DNA of 38,562 nucleotides from Parcubacteria group bacterium (GCA_028286605.1 JAQBRE010000006.1:1-38562), one strand, 5' to 3'. Shown: positions 1-9,666, numbered from the stretch's first letter. Numbers and translations: made by a program. The notes: generated by a model not told the origin, from the sequence alone.

Positions 1-1
1 G

Positions 2-139
2 CCCTCTGGTGAGCTGTTGCTCGCCTACCTTGCCGGAAAGATGCGTCTGCATCGTATCCGCGTATTGGTAGGGGACAAGGTCGAACTCGTCCTTGATCCC
101 TACGGCGGGCGCGCTCGCGTTGTGCGGAGACTAAGCTAA
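2..139 (+). CDS. infA: Translation initiation factor IF-1, C-terminal part (5' truncated by window)
   Basis: Frame 2 reads [47 protein letters not shown]-1-like, directly upstream of rpmJ. Confidence 0.85.
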   Translation, partial: PSGELLLAYLAGKMRLHRIRVLVGDKVELVLDPYGGRARVVRRLS

Positions 140-142
140 AAC

Positions 143-259
143 ATGAAAGTACGAGCATCAATCAAGGTTCAGCAGCCGGGGGACATCATCGTCCGCCGTC
201 GTGGCCGCCTATATCGCATCAACAAGCGTAATCCACGTCGCAAGGCGCGCCAGGGATAA
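143..259 (+). CDS. rpmJ: 50S ribosomal protein L36, cysteine-free variant
   Basis: [38 protein letters not shown]; position between infA and rpsM. Confidence 0.9.
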   Translation: MKVRASIKVQQPGDIIVRRRGRLYRINKRNPRRKARQG

Positions 260-305
260 AACGGCGATAATTTCTATAATTTTATTTAACTTCTAACTCA
301 TTCGC

Positions 306-686
306 ATGCGTATTTCAGGTGTCACCCTTCCAGATAACAAGCAGCTCGCATACGCGCTGCCTCTTATCTTTGGCATCGGCCCTACTCGTGCGAAGGACAT
401 CCTTACGCAGGCGAAGGTTCCTTTCACTAAGAAAGGTTCTGAGCTCACTGCAGAGGAAGAGCAGACCATCCGTACCCTCGCTGAGGCGTACACGATCGAA
501 GGCGAGCTCAAGCGTGAAGTCGGTCAGAACATCAAACGCCTAAAGGATATTCGTTCGACCCGTGGCATCCGTCATGAGCGCCGCCTACCTGTTAAGGGAC
601 AGCGCACGAAGACCAACTCTCGTACCGTTCGTGGAAACACGCGTAAGACGATGGGTTCTGGTCGCCGTACGCTCGAGAAGACATAA
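306..686 (+). CDS. rpsM: 30S ribosomal protein S13
   Basis: MRISGVTLPDNKQLAYALPLIFGIGPTRAKDIL...RGIRHERRLPVKGQRTKTNSRTVRG. Confidence 0.98.
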   Translation: MRISGVTLPDNKQLAYALPLIFGIGPTRAKDILTQAKVPFTKKGSELTAEEEQTIRTLAEAYTIEGELKREVGQNIKRLKDIRSTRGIRHERRLPVKGQRTKTNSRTVRGNTRKTMGSGRRTLEKT

Positions 687-710
687 TCCTTGCGCATACT
701 CTAATTATCT

Positions 711-1145
711 ATGGGAAAGAAACGAATCATCAAGAAGAGCGGCCGCGGTCTCGATCAGGGACGCAAGGAGCGTGCCCTTTCAAAAGCGTCTAAGCGTCGC
801 CTCGAAAAGGGTATCCTGCACGTTGAAGCTACCTTCAATAATACGAAGGCAGTCCTTACGGACGAGAAGGGAAATGCGATCATGTCCTCTTCTGCAGGCG
901 CACTTGGCTTCTCTGGCGCTCGCAAGAGCACGCCCTACGCTGCCGCTAAGGTTGGCGAGCTTCTCGGCGAGAAGGCGCTTCTCATCGGTATCAAGGAAGT
1001 TTCCGTTATCATCCGTGGCGTTGGTGCCGGCCGCGAGTCTGCACTGCGCGCTGTTTCTGGAAAGGGTATTCAGATCCGCTCTATCAAGGATGCGACTCCG
1101 ATTCCTCATAATGGCCCCCGCCCGAAGAAGGCGCGCCGCGTATAG
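711..1145 (+). CDS. rpsK: 30S ribosomal protein S11
   Basis: ILHVEATFNNTKAVLTDEKGN...SVIIRGVGAGRESALRAVSGKGIQIRSIKDATPIPHNGPRPKKARRV. Confidence 0.98.
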   Translation: MGKKRIIKKSGRGLDQGRKERALSKASKRRLEKGILHVEATFNNTKAVLTDEKGNAIMSSSAGALGFSGARKSTPYAAAKVGELLGEKALLIGIKEVSVIIRGVGAGRESALRAVSGKGIQIRSIKDATPIPHNGPRPKKARRV

Positions 1146-1163
1146 TCATTTAAATTATTCAAT

Positions 1164-1772
1164 ATGAAAGTCGGACCAAAGTATAAGATCGCAAAGCGCC
1201 TCGGAGCATCAGTCTTCGAGAAGACGCAGACGCAGAAATTCGCGCTCGCACAGGAGCGTGGAATGAAGACGCGCAAGCGCAGCCGCGGGCCGACCGAATA
1301 TGGCAAGCAGCTGCTCGAGAAGCAGAAGGTCCGTATGACCTATGGACTTCCAGAGCGTCAGTTCGGACGCTACGTGCGCGAAGCTATGGCTACGCACGGT
1401 GCGAACCCTGCTGATACGCTTCACACGACGCTCGAGACCCGTCTCGATAACGTCGTGTACCGCCTAAGCCTCGCGCCGACGCGTCGTGCTGCTCGCCAGA
1501 TGGTTTCTCATGGCCACATCACTATCAACGGCCGCAAGACGACCATCCCGTCCCGCATGGTTCATGTGGGCGAGATGATCGGCGTCCGCGAGGGCAGCAA
1601 GAGCCGCGTGCTTTTCGAGAACTTCGCAGAGAAGTTCGCGGAGCGCACGCTCTCGAGCTGGCTCATGTGGAATGCGAAGTCTATGGAAGGCGGCATTCAG
1701 CACATGCCGACGAAGGAGTCTGCAGATCCTGCAGGCGACCTCGTCGCGGTGCTCTCGTTCTACAGCCGCTAG
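1164..1772 (+). CDS. rpsD: 30S ribosomal protein S4
   Basis: MKVGPKYKIAKRLG...LETRLDNVVYRLSLAPTRRAARQMVSHGHITINGRK (S4 domain). Confidence 0.97.
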   Translation: MKVGPKYKIAKRLGASVFEKTQTQKFALAQERGMKTRKRSRGPTEYGKQLLEKQKVRMTYGLPERQFGRYVREAMATHGANPADTLHTTLETRLDNVVYRLSLAPTRRAARQMVSHGHITINGRKTTIPSRMVHVGEMIGVREGSKSRVLFENFAEKFAERTLSSWLMWNAKSMEGGIQHMPTKESADPAGDLVAVLSFYSR

Positions 1773-1813
1773 TTTTTAATATTATTCACCTACTAGGTAA
1801 CACTGATTGAGTT

Positions 1814-2776
1814 ATGGAACACCAAGTCACCCTCCCGTCTAAGCCTCGCGTCGTCTCTGAAGAAGGTCTTCAGGGCGTATACGAGATAGATTCGCTTTAT
1901 CCTGGCTACGGCCACACCCTCGGCAATTCGCTTCGCCGTATTATCCTTTCCTCGCTCCCTGGCGCGAGCATCACTTCGGTGAAGATCGAAGATGTCAGCC
2001 ATGAATTCGCTACCGTCGAAGGCATGCGTGAGACTGTTATGGAAGTTCTTCTTAACCTCAAGCGCGTTCACTTCGCGCTTCATGGCGACGAAGCACAGAC
2101 CGTCCGTCTTTCTGTTAAGGGCCCTAAGGAAGTTACGGCAGCAGATTTCTCGCTTCCTTCCCAGGTTACTATCGCTAACGGAACGCAGCACATCCTTTCT
2201 ATGACCGGCAAGGGCTCATTCGAGCTTGAGGCGACCATCGAACGCGGACTCGGCTACGTGCCTCGCGAAGTGCTTACTAAGGAGAAGGTAGACATCGGCA
2301 CTATCGCACTTGATGCGACCTTCACTCCTATCCGCCGCGTTAACTACGAAGTAGAGAACATGCGCGTCGGTGATCGTACTGATTTCAACCGCCTCCGTAT
2401 CCTCATCGAGACGAACGGCACTATCGGTCCTCGTGAAGCCCTTGAAAGCTCTATCGAGATCATGATTCACCAGCTTAAGTCGGTTATCGGCTTCCAGGAG
2501 AGCGAAGAAGAGACTTCTTCATCTTCGAACGGCATGATGATGGACGATTCAGGCGTAATCGACGGCTCGAAGGATGCAGGCAAGACCAAGGTCGAAGATC
2601 TCGTCCTTGGCGCACGCATCATCACCGCCCTTACGGACGCTGGTATCAAGACGGTTGCAGGTCTCTCACGCAAGTCTGCAGGCGCTCTGAAGGAACTCGA
2701 CGGTATCGGCGACAAGGCCGTTACGGAGATCGAAGAGGCTCTTTCGACCCTCGGCGTAACGCTCAAAGGCGAGTAA
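1814..2776 (+). CDS. rpoA: DNA-directed RNA polymerase alpha subunit
   Basis: GYGHTLGNSLRRIILSSLPGASITSVKI; C-terminal helix-hairpin-helix domain. Confidence 0.98.
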   Translation: MEHQVTLPSKPRVVSEEGLQGVYEIDSLYPGYGHTLGNSLRRIILSSLPGASITSVKIEDVSHEFATVEGMRETVMEVLLNLKRVHFALHGDEAQTVRLSVKGPKEVTAADFSLPSQVTIANGTQHILSMTGKGSFELEATIERGLGYVPREVLTKEKVDIGTIALDATFTPIRRVNYEVENMRVGDRTDFNRLRILIETNGTIGPREALESSIEIMIHQLKSVIGFQESEEETSSSSNGMMMDDSGVIDGSKDAGKTKVEDLVLGARIITALTDAGIKTVAGLSRKSAGALKELDGIGDKAVTEIEEALSTLGVTLKGE

Positions 2777-2821
2777 TTTGTAGGGAAGTTAATTTCGTGT
2801 TAAAACTGTAAGACTCAAGGT

Positions 2822-3175
2822 ATGCGACATCACAAAAAAGGACGAGCGTTCAACCGACCTGCGAATCAGCGGGGAGCTTTGATGCGCTCGCTTGCACGCT
2901 CGCTCATCATTCACGAGAGCATCGCCACCACCGAAGCTAAGGCTAAGGAGCTGCGTCCGTTCATCGAGAAGATCGTTTCTCAGGGCCGTGTGGACTCTGT
3001 CGCTAACCGCCGTCTTATCGCGGCTCGTCTCGGCAACGATGACGAGATCGTAAAGAAGATCTTCAACACGATCTCACCTCGCTACGCGACTCGCCCAGGC
3101 GGGTACACTCGTATCGTGAAGCGCGCACCTAATGCCGTTAACGCACGCGAGAACGCGTACATCGCATTCGTATAA
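2822..3175 (+). CDS. rplQ: 50S ribosomal protein L17
   Basis: MRHHKKGRAFNRPANQRGALMRSLARSLIIHESIATTEAKAKELRPFIEK. Confidence 0.98.
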   Translation: MRHHKKGRAFNRPANQRGALMRSLARSLIIHESIATTEAKAKELRPFIEKIVSQGRVDSVANRRLIAARLGNDDEIVKKIFNTISPRYATRPGGYTRIVKRAPNAVNARENAYIAFV

Positions 3176-3181
3176 ACTCTT

Positions 3182-3583
3182 ATGACTTCCATTGCACAAA
3201 AAGTATCTAAGCAGCGCACCGTACAGGGTCTCGATGAGATCTCGTACACCATCGACGCTAAAGGAAAGTCGCTCGGCCGCGTTGCCAGCGATGCTGCACA
3301 GGCGCTTCTTGGTAAGAAGTCTGTTCACTACGTTCAGAACGCCGTCCTTCCGGTCCGTGTCACCATCATCAATGCTTCCAAGCTCGCTATGACGGAGAAG
3401 CGTATCGCGAACAAGGTATACGTTCACTACACCGGATACCCAGGCGGTCTTCGTAAGACTCCTATGAGCCGCATGATGGACAAGAAGGGCATCGAAGAGG
3501 TCATGCGCAAGACTGTAGACGGCATGATCCCGCGCAACAAGCTCCGCAAGGACCGCATGAAGCGTCTTACCGTAACCGCGTAA
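3182..3583 (+). CDS. rplM: 50S ribosomal protein L13
   Basis: IDAKGKSLGRVASDAAQALLGKK...HTGYPGGLRKTPMSRMMDKKG; upstream of rpsI. Confidence 0.96.
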   Translation: MTSIAQKVSKQRTVQGLDEISYTIDAKGKSLGRVASDAAQALLGKKSVHYVQNAVLPVRVTIINASKLAMTEKRIANKVYVHYTGYPGGLRKTPMSRMMDKKGIEEVMRKTVDGMIPRNKLRKDRMKRLTVTA

Positions 3584-3598
3584 GCAATTTAATTATAT

Positions 3599-4006
3599 AT
3601 GTCTGAACAGAACACCGTTCCCTATATCGTCGCCATCGGCCGCCGCAAGACTGCGTCTGCTCGCGTACGCCTTACGCCCGCAGAAACGTCTACCGTTACG
3701 GTGAACGGCATGAGCGCTGCTGACTACTTCAAGACGAAGGAGCGCGGTTCCATCACGTTCGATGCGCTTAACCTCGAAGAGGTTACCGGCACCTTCCAGA
3801 TCTCTGCGAAGGTACAGGGTGGAGGCCTCAACGCGCAGGCAGAGGCTATCCGTATGGGTATCGCTCGCGCGCTCACCAAGGGTGAGGACACGCTCCGCGG
3901 TCCCCTTAAGGCTGCAGGCTTCCTTAAGCGCGACCCTCGTTCGGTTGAACGCAAGAAGCCAGGACTCCTGAAAGCTCGCAAGCGACCATCTTGGTCGAAG
4001 CGTTAA
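3599..4006 (+). CDS. rpsI: 30S ribosomal protein S9
   Basis: VAIGRRKTASARVRL...QGGGLNAQAEAIRMGIARAL...C-terminal RRPSWSKR-like tail. Confidence 0.97.
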   Translation: MSEQNTVPYIVAIGRRKTASARVRLTPAETSTVTVNGMSAADYFKTKERGSITFDALNLEEVTGTFQISAKVQGGGLNAQAEAIRMGIARALTKGEDTLRGPLKAAGFLKRDPRSVERKKPGLLKARKRPSWSKR

Positions 4007-4014
4007 GCTTCCTG

Positions 4015-4040
4015 CAAAAACCGCCTTCGGCGGTTTTTGT
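4015..4040 (+). terminator. Intrinsic terminator after the ribosomal operon
   Basis: AAAAACCGCCTTCGGCGGTTTTTG hairpin with T-run directly after rpsI. Confidence 0.85.
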
Positions 4041-4129
4041 TTTGAGATAAAATAAATCTGAAGAGAAATTGAGTTATGCACACGAAAAACCAATTATCAG
4101 CAGACACGCAGGATCCATAGTTAAAGCAT

Positions 4130-4345
4130 ATGGATCAACTTGTCATAAACATCGGCTGGGCACAGTTTGTTGGAATTATTGTCAGTATTACTGGCTTCTT
4201 TATTGTATTTAGCAAAAGTATTGAGAATCGTTTTTCATCAATTGAAGGTCGAATTGCAATAATGGAAAACGATATTGCTTGGCTTAAGGAAAGCTTCAAG
4301 GAAATTAGGGAAGCACTCAGGCAACTTTCTGCTCGTATTACGTAA
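4130..4345 (+). CDS. Small protein with one N-terminal TM helix and predicted coiled coil
   Basis: WAQFVGIIVSITGFFIVF followed by heptad-like SIENRFSSIEGRIAIMENDIAWLKESFKEI; own terminator downstream; low GC. Confidence 0.6.
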   Translation: MDQLVINIGWAQFVGIIVSITGFFIVFSKSIENRFSSIEGRIAIMENDIAWLKESFKEIREALRQLSARIT

Positions 4346-4373
4346 CAAAATCTTCAGACATTGATTAAATAGA

Positions 4374-4402
4374 AAAACCGTCCCTAGGGACGGTTTTTCT
4401 AT
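4374..4402 (+). terminator. Intrinsic terminator
   Basis: AAAAACCGTCCCTAGGGACGGTTTTTCT. Confidence 0.85.
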
Positions 4403-4502
4403 CATGCCTGCTCTTCGGCTTGGATCTAGGATCTGGCCGAAAGGGGCTTTCGCCCACAGACATAAGTCGACTATAAACTAGTGACTTTTATCTTTCAAGC
4501 TT

Positions 4503-4531
4503 TTGACTACGCCCGCGCATTCCGGCATAGT
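4503..4531 (+). promoter_or_regulatory. Sigma70-like promoter for grpE
   Basis: TTGACT (4503-4508), 17 bp, CATAGT (4526-4531); predicted TSS about 2 nt before the ATG at 4540. Confidence 0.6.
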
Positions 4532-4539
4532 GTATCTAT

Positions 4540-5088
4540 ATGGAAGATGACGTAACAATCGAGCAAGACGGCCGCGAGGAGGTCGGCATGAGCGAGGAAG
4601 AGCTCGATGCCACTGAATCCCGCGTTGATGCGAAGGCGACGAAACTTAAGAAGGAGCTCGATACCGCCAAGGCAGAGCGTCAGGAATACATGGACGGCTG
4701 GCAGCGCGCCAAGGCAGACTACGTGAATGCCGTTAAGCGCTTCGAAGAAGAGAAACGTGGTGCCGTTGCGCGCGGCGTAACGAAGAGCGCAGAAGCATTT
4801 CTTCCTGCCATGGACTCGCTCGCTCGCGCCGAAGCTGCCGGCGATATTCCAGAAGCATTCCAGGGAATTGCGAAGCAACTGCATGACGCGGCGAAGTCGC
4901 TCGGCCTCGTGCAATTCGGTGCCGTCGGTGATACGTTCGATCACAACATTCACGAAGCACTTGGTCAGGACGTGGCCGCTTCAAAGGAAGAAGATGACAC
5001 CGTAAGCGCCGTGCTCCAGCCCGGCTGGATGGCAAGTGAGTCTGTCGTTCGTCCTGCCAAGGTACGCGTCGCACAGTTCGAAAGCTAA
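4540..5088 (+). CDS. grpE: Nucleotide exchange factor GrpE
   Basis: Coiled-coil N-terminus, then ADYVNAVKRFEEEKRG...FLPAMDSLARA...FGAVGDTFDHNIHEALGQ; next to dnaK. Confidence 0.92.
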   Translation: MEDDVTIEQDGREEVGMSEEELDATESRVDAKATKLKKELDTAKAERQEYMDGWQRAKADYVNAVKRFEEEKRGAVARGVTKSAEAFLPAMDSLARAEAAGDIPEAFQGIAKQLHDAAKSLGLVQFGAVGDTFDHNIHEALGQDVAASKEEDDTVSAVLQPGWMASESVVRPAKVRVAQFES

Positions 5089-5098
5089 AATAATATCT

Positions 5099-5479
5099 AT
5101 GACCTCAGAAGAAACAAAGAACTATTTAATTGGAATCTTTCCTGGTTTTGCAATCCATTGGGAGGATGGGAATCTATTTATTGAAAAGGAAACAGGCATC
5201 TATACTCACTGTGGCGTTTTAAGTTGGTTCACTTCATATTTTCTGGCACACGTCACAGAATTTAGTGATACGCAGTTGCAAACTTTATTTACATTCGTTG
5301 AATCTCATATGGGTGAGGACGACGCTGAGAAAATAGAGCAAGGTGATTTAGGGGCGCTTCTCGATAATGCTGTTGGTGCATGCTTTTTAGAAGATATTGC
5401 AGGAGAGGGGTTAACCAAAAAACTCACACCTTACCTTGGAGTAAAATCTACTGCATTTTACGAGTATTGGGATAAGTAA
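5099..5479 (+). CDS. Conserved hypothetical protein (acidic, low GC)
   Basis: In-frame ATG at 5099 (the ORF-track start overlaps grpE): MTSEETKNYLIGIFPGFAIHWEDGNLFIEKETGIYTHCG... Confidence 0.7.
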   Translation: MTSEETKNYLIGIFPGFAIHWEDGNLFIEKETGIYTHCGVLSWFTSYFLAHVTEFSDTQLQTLFTFVESHMGEDDAEKIEQGDLGALLDNAVGACFLEDIAGEGLTKKLTPYLGVKSTAFYEYWDK

Positions 5480-5486
5480 TCGACAC

Positions 5487-5515
5487 TTGAACACGCAAAT
5501 TAAGAAGCGTACAAT
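5487..5515 (+). promoter_or_regulatory. Sigma70-like promoter for dnaK
   Basis: TTGAAC (5487-5492), 17 bp, TACAAT (5510-5515). Confidence 0.65.
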
Positions 5516-5572
5516 ACGAGCATACGTGCGGGGGCGTCTATTTTATAGGTTTTAAATTAACTGATTTTCACT

Positions 5573-7495
5573 ATGGCAAAAATACTCGGTATTGACCTCG
5601 GTACGACGAATTCCGCCATGGCTATCATGGAGGGTGGCGAGCCGCGCGTGCTAGAGAACGCAGAAGGGCAGCGCACGACTCCTTCGGTCGTGGCTATCGC
5701 GAAGAACGGCGAGCGCCTCGTGGGTACGCTCGCGCGTCGCCAGTCTGTGACGAACCCGAAGAACACGATCTATGGCATCAAGCGCTTCATGGGTCACTCC
5801 TTCAAGGATGAGGCCGTGCAGAAGGATCAGGGTATCGTTCCGTACGAAATAAAGGCAGGACTCGATGGCGGCGTTGTCGTACATCTTGGCGACAAGGATT
5901 ATCGTCCAGAAGAGATTTCGGCGATGATACTTTCCAAGCTGAAGGCAGACGCAGAAGCGAAGCTCGGTGAGAAGATAACCGAAGCGGTCATAACCGTGCC
6001 GGCATACTTCGACGACGCACAGCGTAATGCAACGAAGGCAGCAGGACAGGTGGCTGGCCTCGATGTGAAGCGCATCATCAATGAGCCGACCGCCGCCGCG
6101 CTTGCGTACGGCTTTAATAAGAAGAAGGACGAGAAGATCGTCGTGTATGACTTCGGCGGCGGAACATTCGACGTGTCCGTGCTCGAAGTGGGCGATGACG
6201 TCGTGGAGGTGAAGAGCACCGATGGCGACAGCCACATGGGCGGCCGCGATATCGATCAGAAGATCGTCCGCTACCTCGCAGACGAATTCAAGAAAGAGAC
6301 CGGCCTCGACGTAACGAAGGACGCGCTCGCGCTGCAGCGTCTCGACGAAGGCGCAGAGAAGGCGAAGCATGAGCTCTCCAGCGCCGCTGAAACCGAAGTG
6401 AACATTCCGTTCATCACGGTGAGTGGGGACGGCACGCCGCAGCACCTTCTGGTGAAGCTCTCGCGTTCTACGCTTGAGTCCCTCGCTGAGGAATTCATTA
6501 CGACCTCTATCGACATCACGAAGCGCGCACTCGAGGCGTCCGGCATGAAGGCTTCAGATATCAACGAGATCATCCTCGTTGGCGGACAGACCCGCATGCC
6601 GCTTATTCAGGCGAAGGTTAAGGAACTTTTCGGAAAGGAGCCGAACCTCACCGTGAACCCGGACGAAGTGGTTGCTATCGGCGCTGCTATCCAGGCCGGC
6701 ATCTTGCAGGGCGACGTGAAGGATATCCTTCTTGTTGATGTCATTCCGCTTTCTCTTTCAATCGAGACGATGGGCGGCGTCGCGACGAAGATCATCGAGC
6801 GCAACACAGCGATTCCGACTTCCCGCAGCCAGACATTCAGCACTGCTGCAGACAACCAGCCGTCCGTAGAGATCCGCGTTACGCAGGGCGAGCGTGCCAT
6901 GAGCGCAGACAACAAGCAGCTCGGCAATTTCAACCTTGATGGCATCCCGCCGGCACCGCGCGGCATGCCGCAGGTGGAAGTTACGTTCGACGTAGACTCC
7001 AACGGCATCCTCACCGTGAAGGCGCTCGAGAAGACCACCGGCAAGGAACAGTCTATCCGCATCGAAGGCTCGACTGGCCTTTCTAAGGAAGACATCGAGA
7101 AGATGAAGACCGATGCAGAAGCGCATGCGGATGACGACCTGAAGCGTAAGGATCTTATCGAAGCGAAGAACTTCGCAGAGCAGGCTATCTACACGGCAGA
7201 GAAGGCGCTCAAGGATAATGGCGACAAGGTGAGTGAAGAGATAAAGACTGACGTGAACGAGAAGATCACTGCGCTCAAGGCAGCGCGCGAAGGTGATGCG
7301 CTCGACACTATCAAGTCTGCGACTGAAGCGCTTTCAAGCTCGCTCTCTAAGATCGGCGAAGCGATGATGAAAGATCATCAGGATGCTCAGAATGCAGCGC
7401 CGAAGGAAGGCACAGATGCAGCAGCAACTACCGACACACCACCTGAAGCAGCCACTGATGCTGAGTTCACAGAGACAGAGAAGCCAGCAGAATAA
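5573..7495 (+). CDS. dnaK: Chaperone protein DnaK
   Basis: MAKILGIDLGTTNSAMAIMEGGEPRVLENAEGQRTTPSVVA...VYDFGGGTFDVSVLEV. Confidence 0.99.
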   Translation: MAKILGIDLGTTNSAMAIMEGGEPRVLENAEGQRTTPSVVAIAKNGERLVGTLARRQSVTNPKNTIYGIKRFMGHSFKDEAVQKDQGIVPYEIKAGLDGGVVVHLGDKDYRPEEISAMILSKLKADAEAKLGEKITEAVITVPAYFDDAQRNATKAAGQVAGLDVKRIINEPTAAALAYGFNKKKDEKIVVYDFGGGTFDVSVLEVGDDVVEVKSTDGDSHMGGRDIDQKIVRYLADEFKKETGLDVTKDALALQRLDEGAEKAKHELSSAAETEVNIPFITVSGDGTPQHLLVKLSRSTLESLAEEFITTSIDITKRALEASGMKASDINEIILVGGQTRMPLIQAKVKELFGKEPNLTVNPDEVVAIGAAIQAGILQGDVKDILLVDVIPLSLSIETMGGVATKIIERNTAIPTSRSQTFSTAADNQPSVEIRVTQGERAMSADNKQLGNFNLDGIPPAPRGMPQVEVTFDVDSNGILTVKALEKTTGKEQSIRIEGSTGLSKEDIEKMKTDAEAHADDDLKRKDLIEAKNFAEQAIYTAEKALKDNGDKVSEEIKTDVNEKITALKAAREGDALDTIKSATEALSSSLSKIGEAMMKDHQDAQNAAPKEGTDAAATTDTPPEAATDAEFTETEKPAE

Positions 7496-7497
7496 AG

Positions 7498-7531
7498 AAA
7501 AAGCCGCCCCTAGGGGCGGCTTTTTCTTTTA
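7498..7531 (+). terminator. Intrinsic terminator after dnaK
   Basis: AAAAAGCCGCCCCTAGGGGCGGCTTTTTCTTTT. Confidence 0.9.
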
Positions 7532-7574
7532 CAACTATGTGTTAAAACAATACAGGAAAGAACTGGAGACAGAA

Positions 7575-7946
7575 ATGCCAATCCATATTATTGCACTGGT
7601 GTTTGCAGGAGGAGTAGTCATCGGATTTACTGTTGCCGTCCTTGAACACATACAAAGACGAAGAGAAATGAAGCCTGAAATTATGTCTGTGCTTAGAAAT
7701 CATGTGGCGCCCATGACTTCTAAGTATCTGAAGGTTCGTATCGGAAGCAGCCGTTTCCAATCTCTTGCTGCCCAAGGTGAGTTAAGCCGCAAGCAGCGGG
7801 ACGCAGGATCAAAACCTTTTGAACCTCGACTGATGGTCGTCAAAGACGCCCTGCAAGTGCTCAGACGAGAAGGACTGGTGTTCACGACAACACAAGTTAG
7901 CCAAGAGGGCTTTGAGCTTTGGTTTCCAAACAGAGTTCGAGGGTAA
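7575..7946 (+). CDS. Hypothetical protein with N-terminal TM helix
   Basis: In-frame ATG at 7575 (the ORF-track start lies inside dnaK): MPIHIIALVFAGGVVIGFTVAVLEHIQRRREMKPEIMS... Confidence 0.6.
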   Translation: MPIHIIALVFAGGVVIGFTVAVLEHIQRRREMKPEIMSVLRNHVAPMTSKYLKVRIGSSRFQSLAAQGELSRKQRDAGSKPFEPRLMVVKDALQVLRREGLVFTTTQVSQEGFELWFPNRVRG

Positions 7947-8057
7947 TGGTGTCGAAGGGCGGCTTAGCGCATGAGCGCGGCCGTCCTTTTCCTTTTTATA
8001 CTTGTATAATCAATACTTTTGCATCCGAAAATCAACAAGCGTATAGTTAGAGTAATT

Positions 8058-9128
8058 ATGGCAAAGAACTATTACGAAACATTGGGCGTCGATAAGAAGG
8101 CAACGCAGGATGAGGTGAAGAAAGCCTTCCGTAAGCTCGCGCAGAAGCATCATCCTGACAAGGGAGGTGATGAGGCTAAGTTCAAGGAAATTACCGAGGC
8201 ATACAGCATTCTTTCGGATGAGAAGCGTCGTAAGGAATATGACAATTACGGTCAGTCGTTCCCTGGTGGCGGTCCGCAGCCTGGTGCAGGCGGCTTCGAC
8301 TTCAGCGGATTCGGAGGGCAGGGCTTCGGCGGCCAAGGCGTGGAGTTCGATATCTCGGACCTCTTCGGCGATTTGTTCGGAGGCGCGCGCGGCGGTTCGC
8401 GTATCAAGCGCGGTCGCGACATTTCTATAGATGTAGAAGTAACCTTCAAGGAATCAGTACTAGGCGGACGCCGTTCCGTACTTATCACCAAAGTAGGGAA
8501 GTGCGATGTATGTTCGGGTTCCGGTGCGAAGCCAGGAACGGAGATGCACACGTGTAAGACGTGTAACGGAAACGGACGCATCCGCGAAGTACGGAACACA
8601 CCATTCGGTCAGATGGAGAATCAGCGCGTCTGCCCTGAGTGCGAAGGCTCAGGCTCGATTCCGAACGAGAAGTGTACGAATTGTCAGGGTCGCGGCGTAC
8701 TTCGTAAGGAAGAAGAAATCAACGTGGTCATTCCTGCCGGTATCGATGGCGGGGAGATGGTGCGCATGCCAGGCCTCGGCGAAGCGGTGAAGGGAGGAAC
8801 CTCCGGCGACCTATACGTGAAGATTCATGTGAAAACGCATCCGACATTCCGTAAGGAAGGATTGAATCTCATCATGCAGCTTCCGCTGAAGCTAACCGAC
8901 GCGCTGCTTGGTACGACGGTCACCGTCAATACGATCGATGATAAGACGCTCGATGTGAAAGTGCCTCCGATGACGAGCGCAGAAGAGACTCTTCGTATCC
9001 GCGGCAAGGGCGTTAAGGTTGAAGGCGGTTCAGGCGATCTTCTTATCCACGTTACAGCGACGCTTCCAAAGAAGCTATCCAACAAAGCAAAGAAGGCGAT
9101 CGAAGATTTGAAAACGGAGGGGTTATAA
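8058..9128 (+). CDS. dnaJ: Chaperone protein DnaJ
   Basis: J domain with HPD (QKHHPDKGG), G/F-rich region, CxxCxGxG zinc fingers. ATG at 8058 gives MAKNYYETLGVDKKA. Confidence 0.97.
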   Translation: MAKNYYETLGVDKKATQDEVKKAFRKLAQKHHPDKGGDEAKFKEITEAYSILSDEKRRKEYDNYGQSFPGGGPQPGAGGFDFSGFGGQGFGGQGVEFDISDLFGDLFGGARGGSRIKRGRDISIDVEVTFKESVLGGRRSVLITKVGKCDVCSGSGAKPGTEMHTCKTCNGNGRIREVRNTPFGQMENQRVCPECEGSGSIPNEKCTNCQGRGVLRKEEEINVVIPAGIDGGEMVRMPGLGEAVKGGTSGDLYVKIHVKTHPTFRKEGLNLIMQLPLKLTDALLGTTVTVNTIDDKTLDVKVPPMTSAEETLRIRGKGVKVEGGSGDLLIHVTATLPKKLSNKAKKAIEDLKTEGL

Positions 9129-9135
9129 TTAGCGG

Positions 9136-9666
9136 ATGGACGCAGTCAATAACTTCGGCTTACAGATTACGAATCTTGCGGGCCATAGCGCAGCGAGCGC
9201 CGGCGTATGGGCGACGAATTTTCTCATACTACTCATTCTCTTCGGCCTGATGCTCGCGTTCTCTTATAAGGCAGGTCGTGGCGGAATCATTTCGCTGCTG
9301 CTCGCGTTCTATGCAGGCTACGCGATCTATTCGCTATTTCCGTATACGACCGTGATCGTGAATGCAGGTGGCACACCCATAATCAAGGCGGTGATCAGTA
9401 TCGTGCTCTATGGCATCGCTACCTACGTGCCATTTCATTTCATACAACGCCTCACCAAAGGCGGCTTCGGCGTTCTTTCCTTCGTACCGCGCTTCGTGCT
9501 TTCACTGCTTGCCGCGACATTCCTACTTGCTGTTGGCTATCATGTCTTTCACGTAAGTAATATCTACACGTTCCCTGAACCAATGAATACGCTCTTCGGC
9601 CCTGACCAGTATTTCTTCTGGTGGTTCATCGCACCGTTGCTTGGAATGATCTTCCTGGTTCATTAG
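9136..9666 (+). CDS. Polytopic membrane protein (CvpA-like hydropathy)
   Basis: Four or more hydrophobic segments; start 7 nt after a TATAAT. Confidence 0.6.
   Translation: MDAVNNFGLQITNLAGHSAASAGVWATNFLILLILFGLMLAFSYKAGRGGIISLLLAFYAGYAIYSLFPYTTVIVNAGGTPIIKAVISIVLYGIATYVPFHFIQRLTKGGFGVLSFVPRFVLSLLAATFLLAVGYHVFHVSNIYTFPEPMNTLFGPDQYFFWWFIAPLLGMIFLVH

Noticed and set aside
562-1167. 201-aa plus-strand ORF across rpsM/rpsK
   Set aside because: Out-of-frame, Arg/Ser-rich; rpsM and rpsK are unequivocal.
5651-6445. 264-aa minus-strand ORF within dnaK
   Set aside because: Antisense shadow of dnaK.
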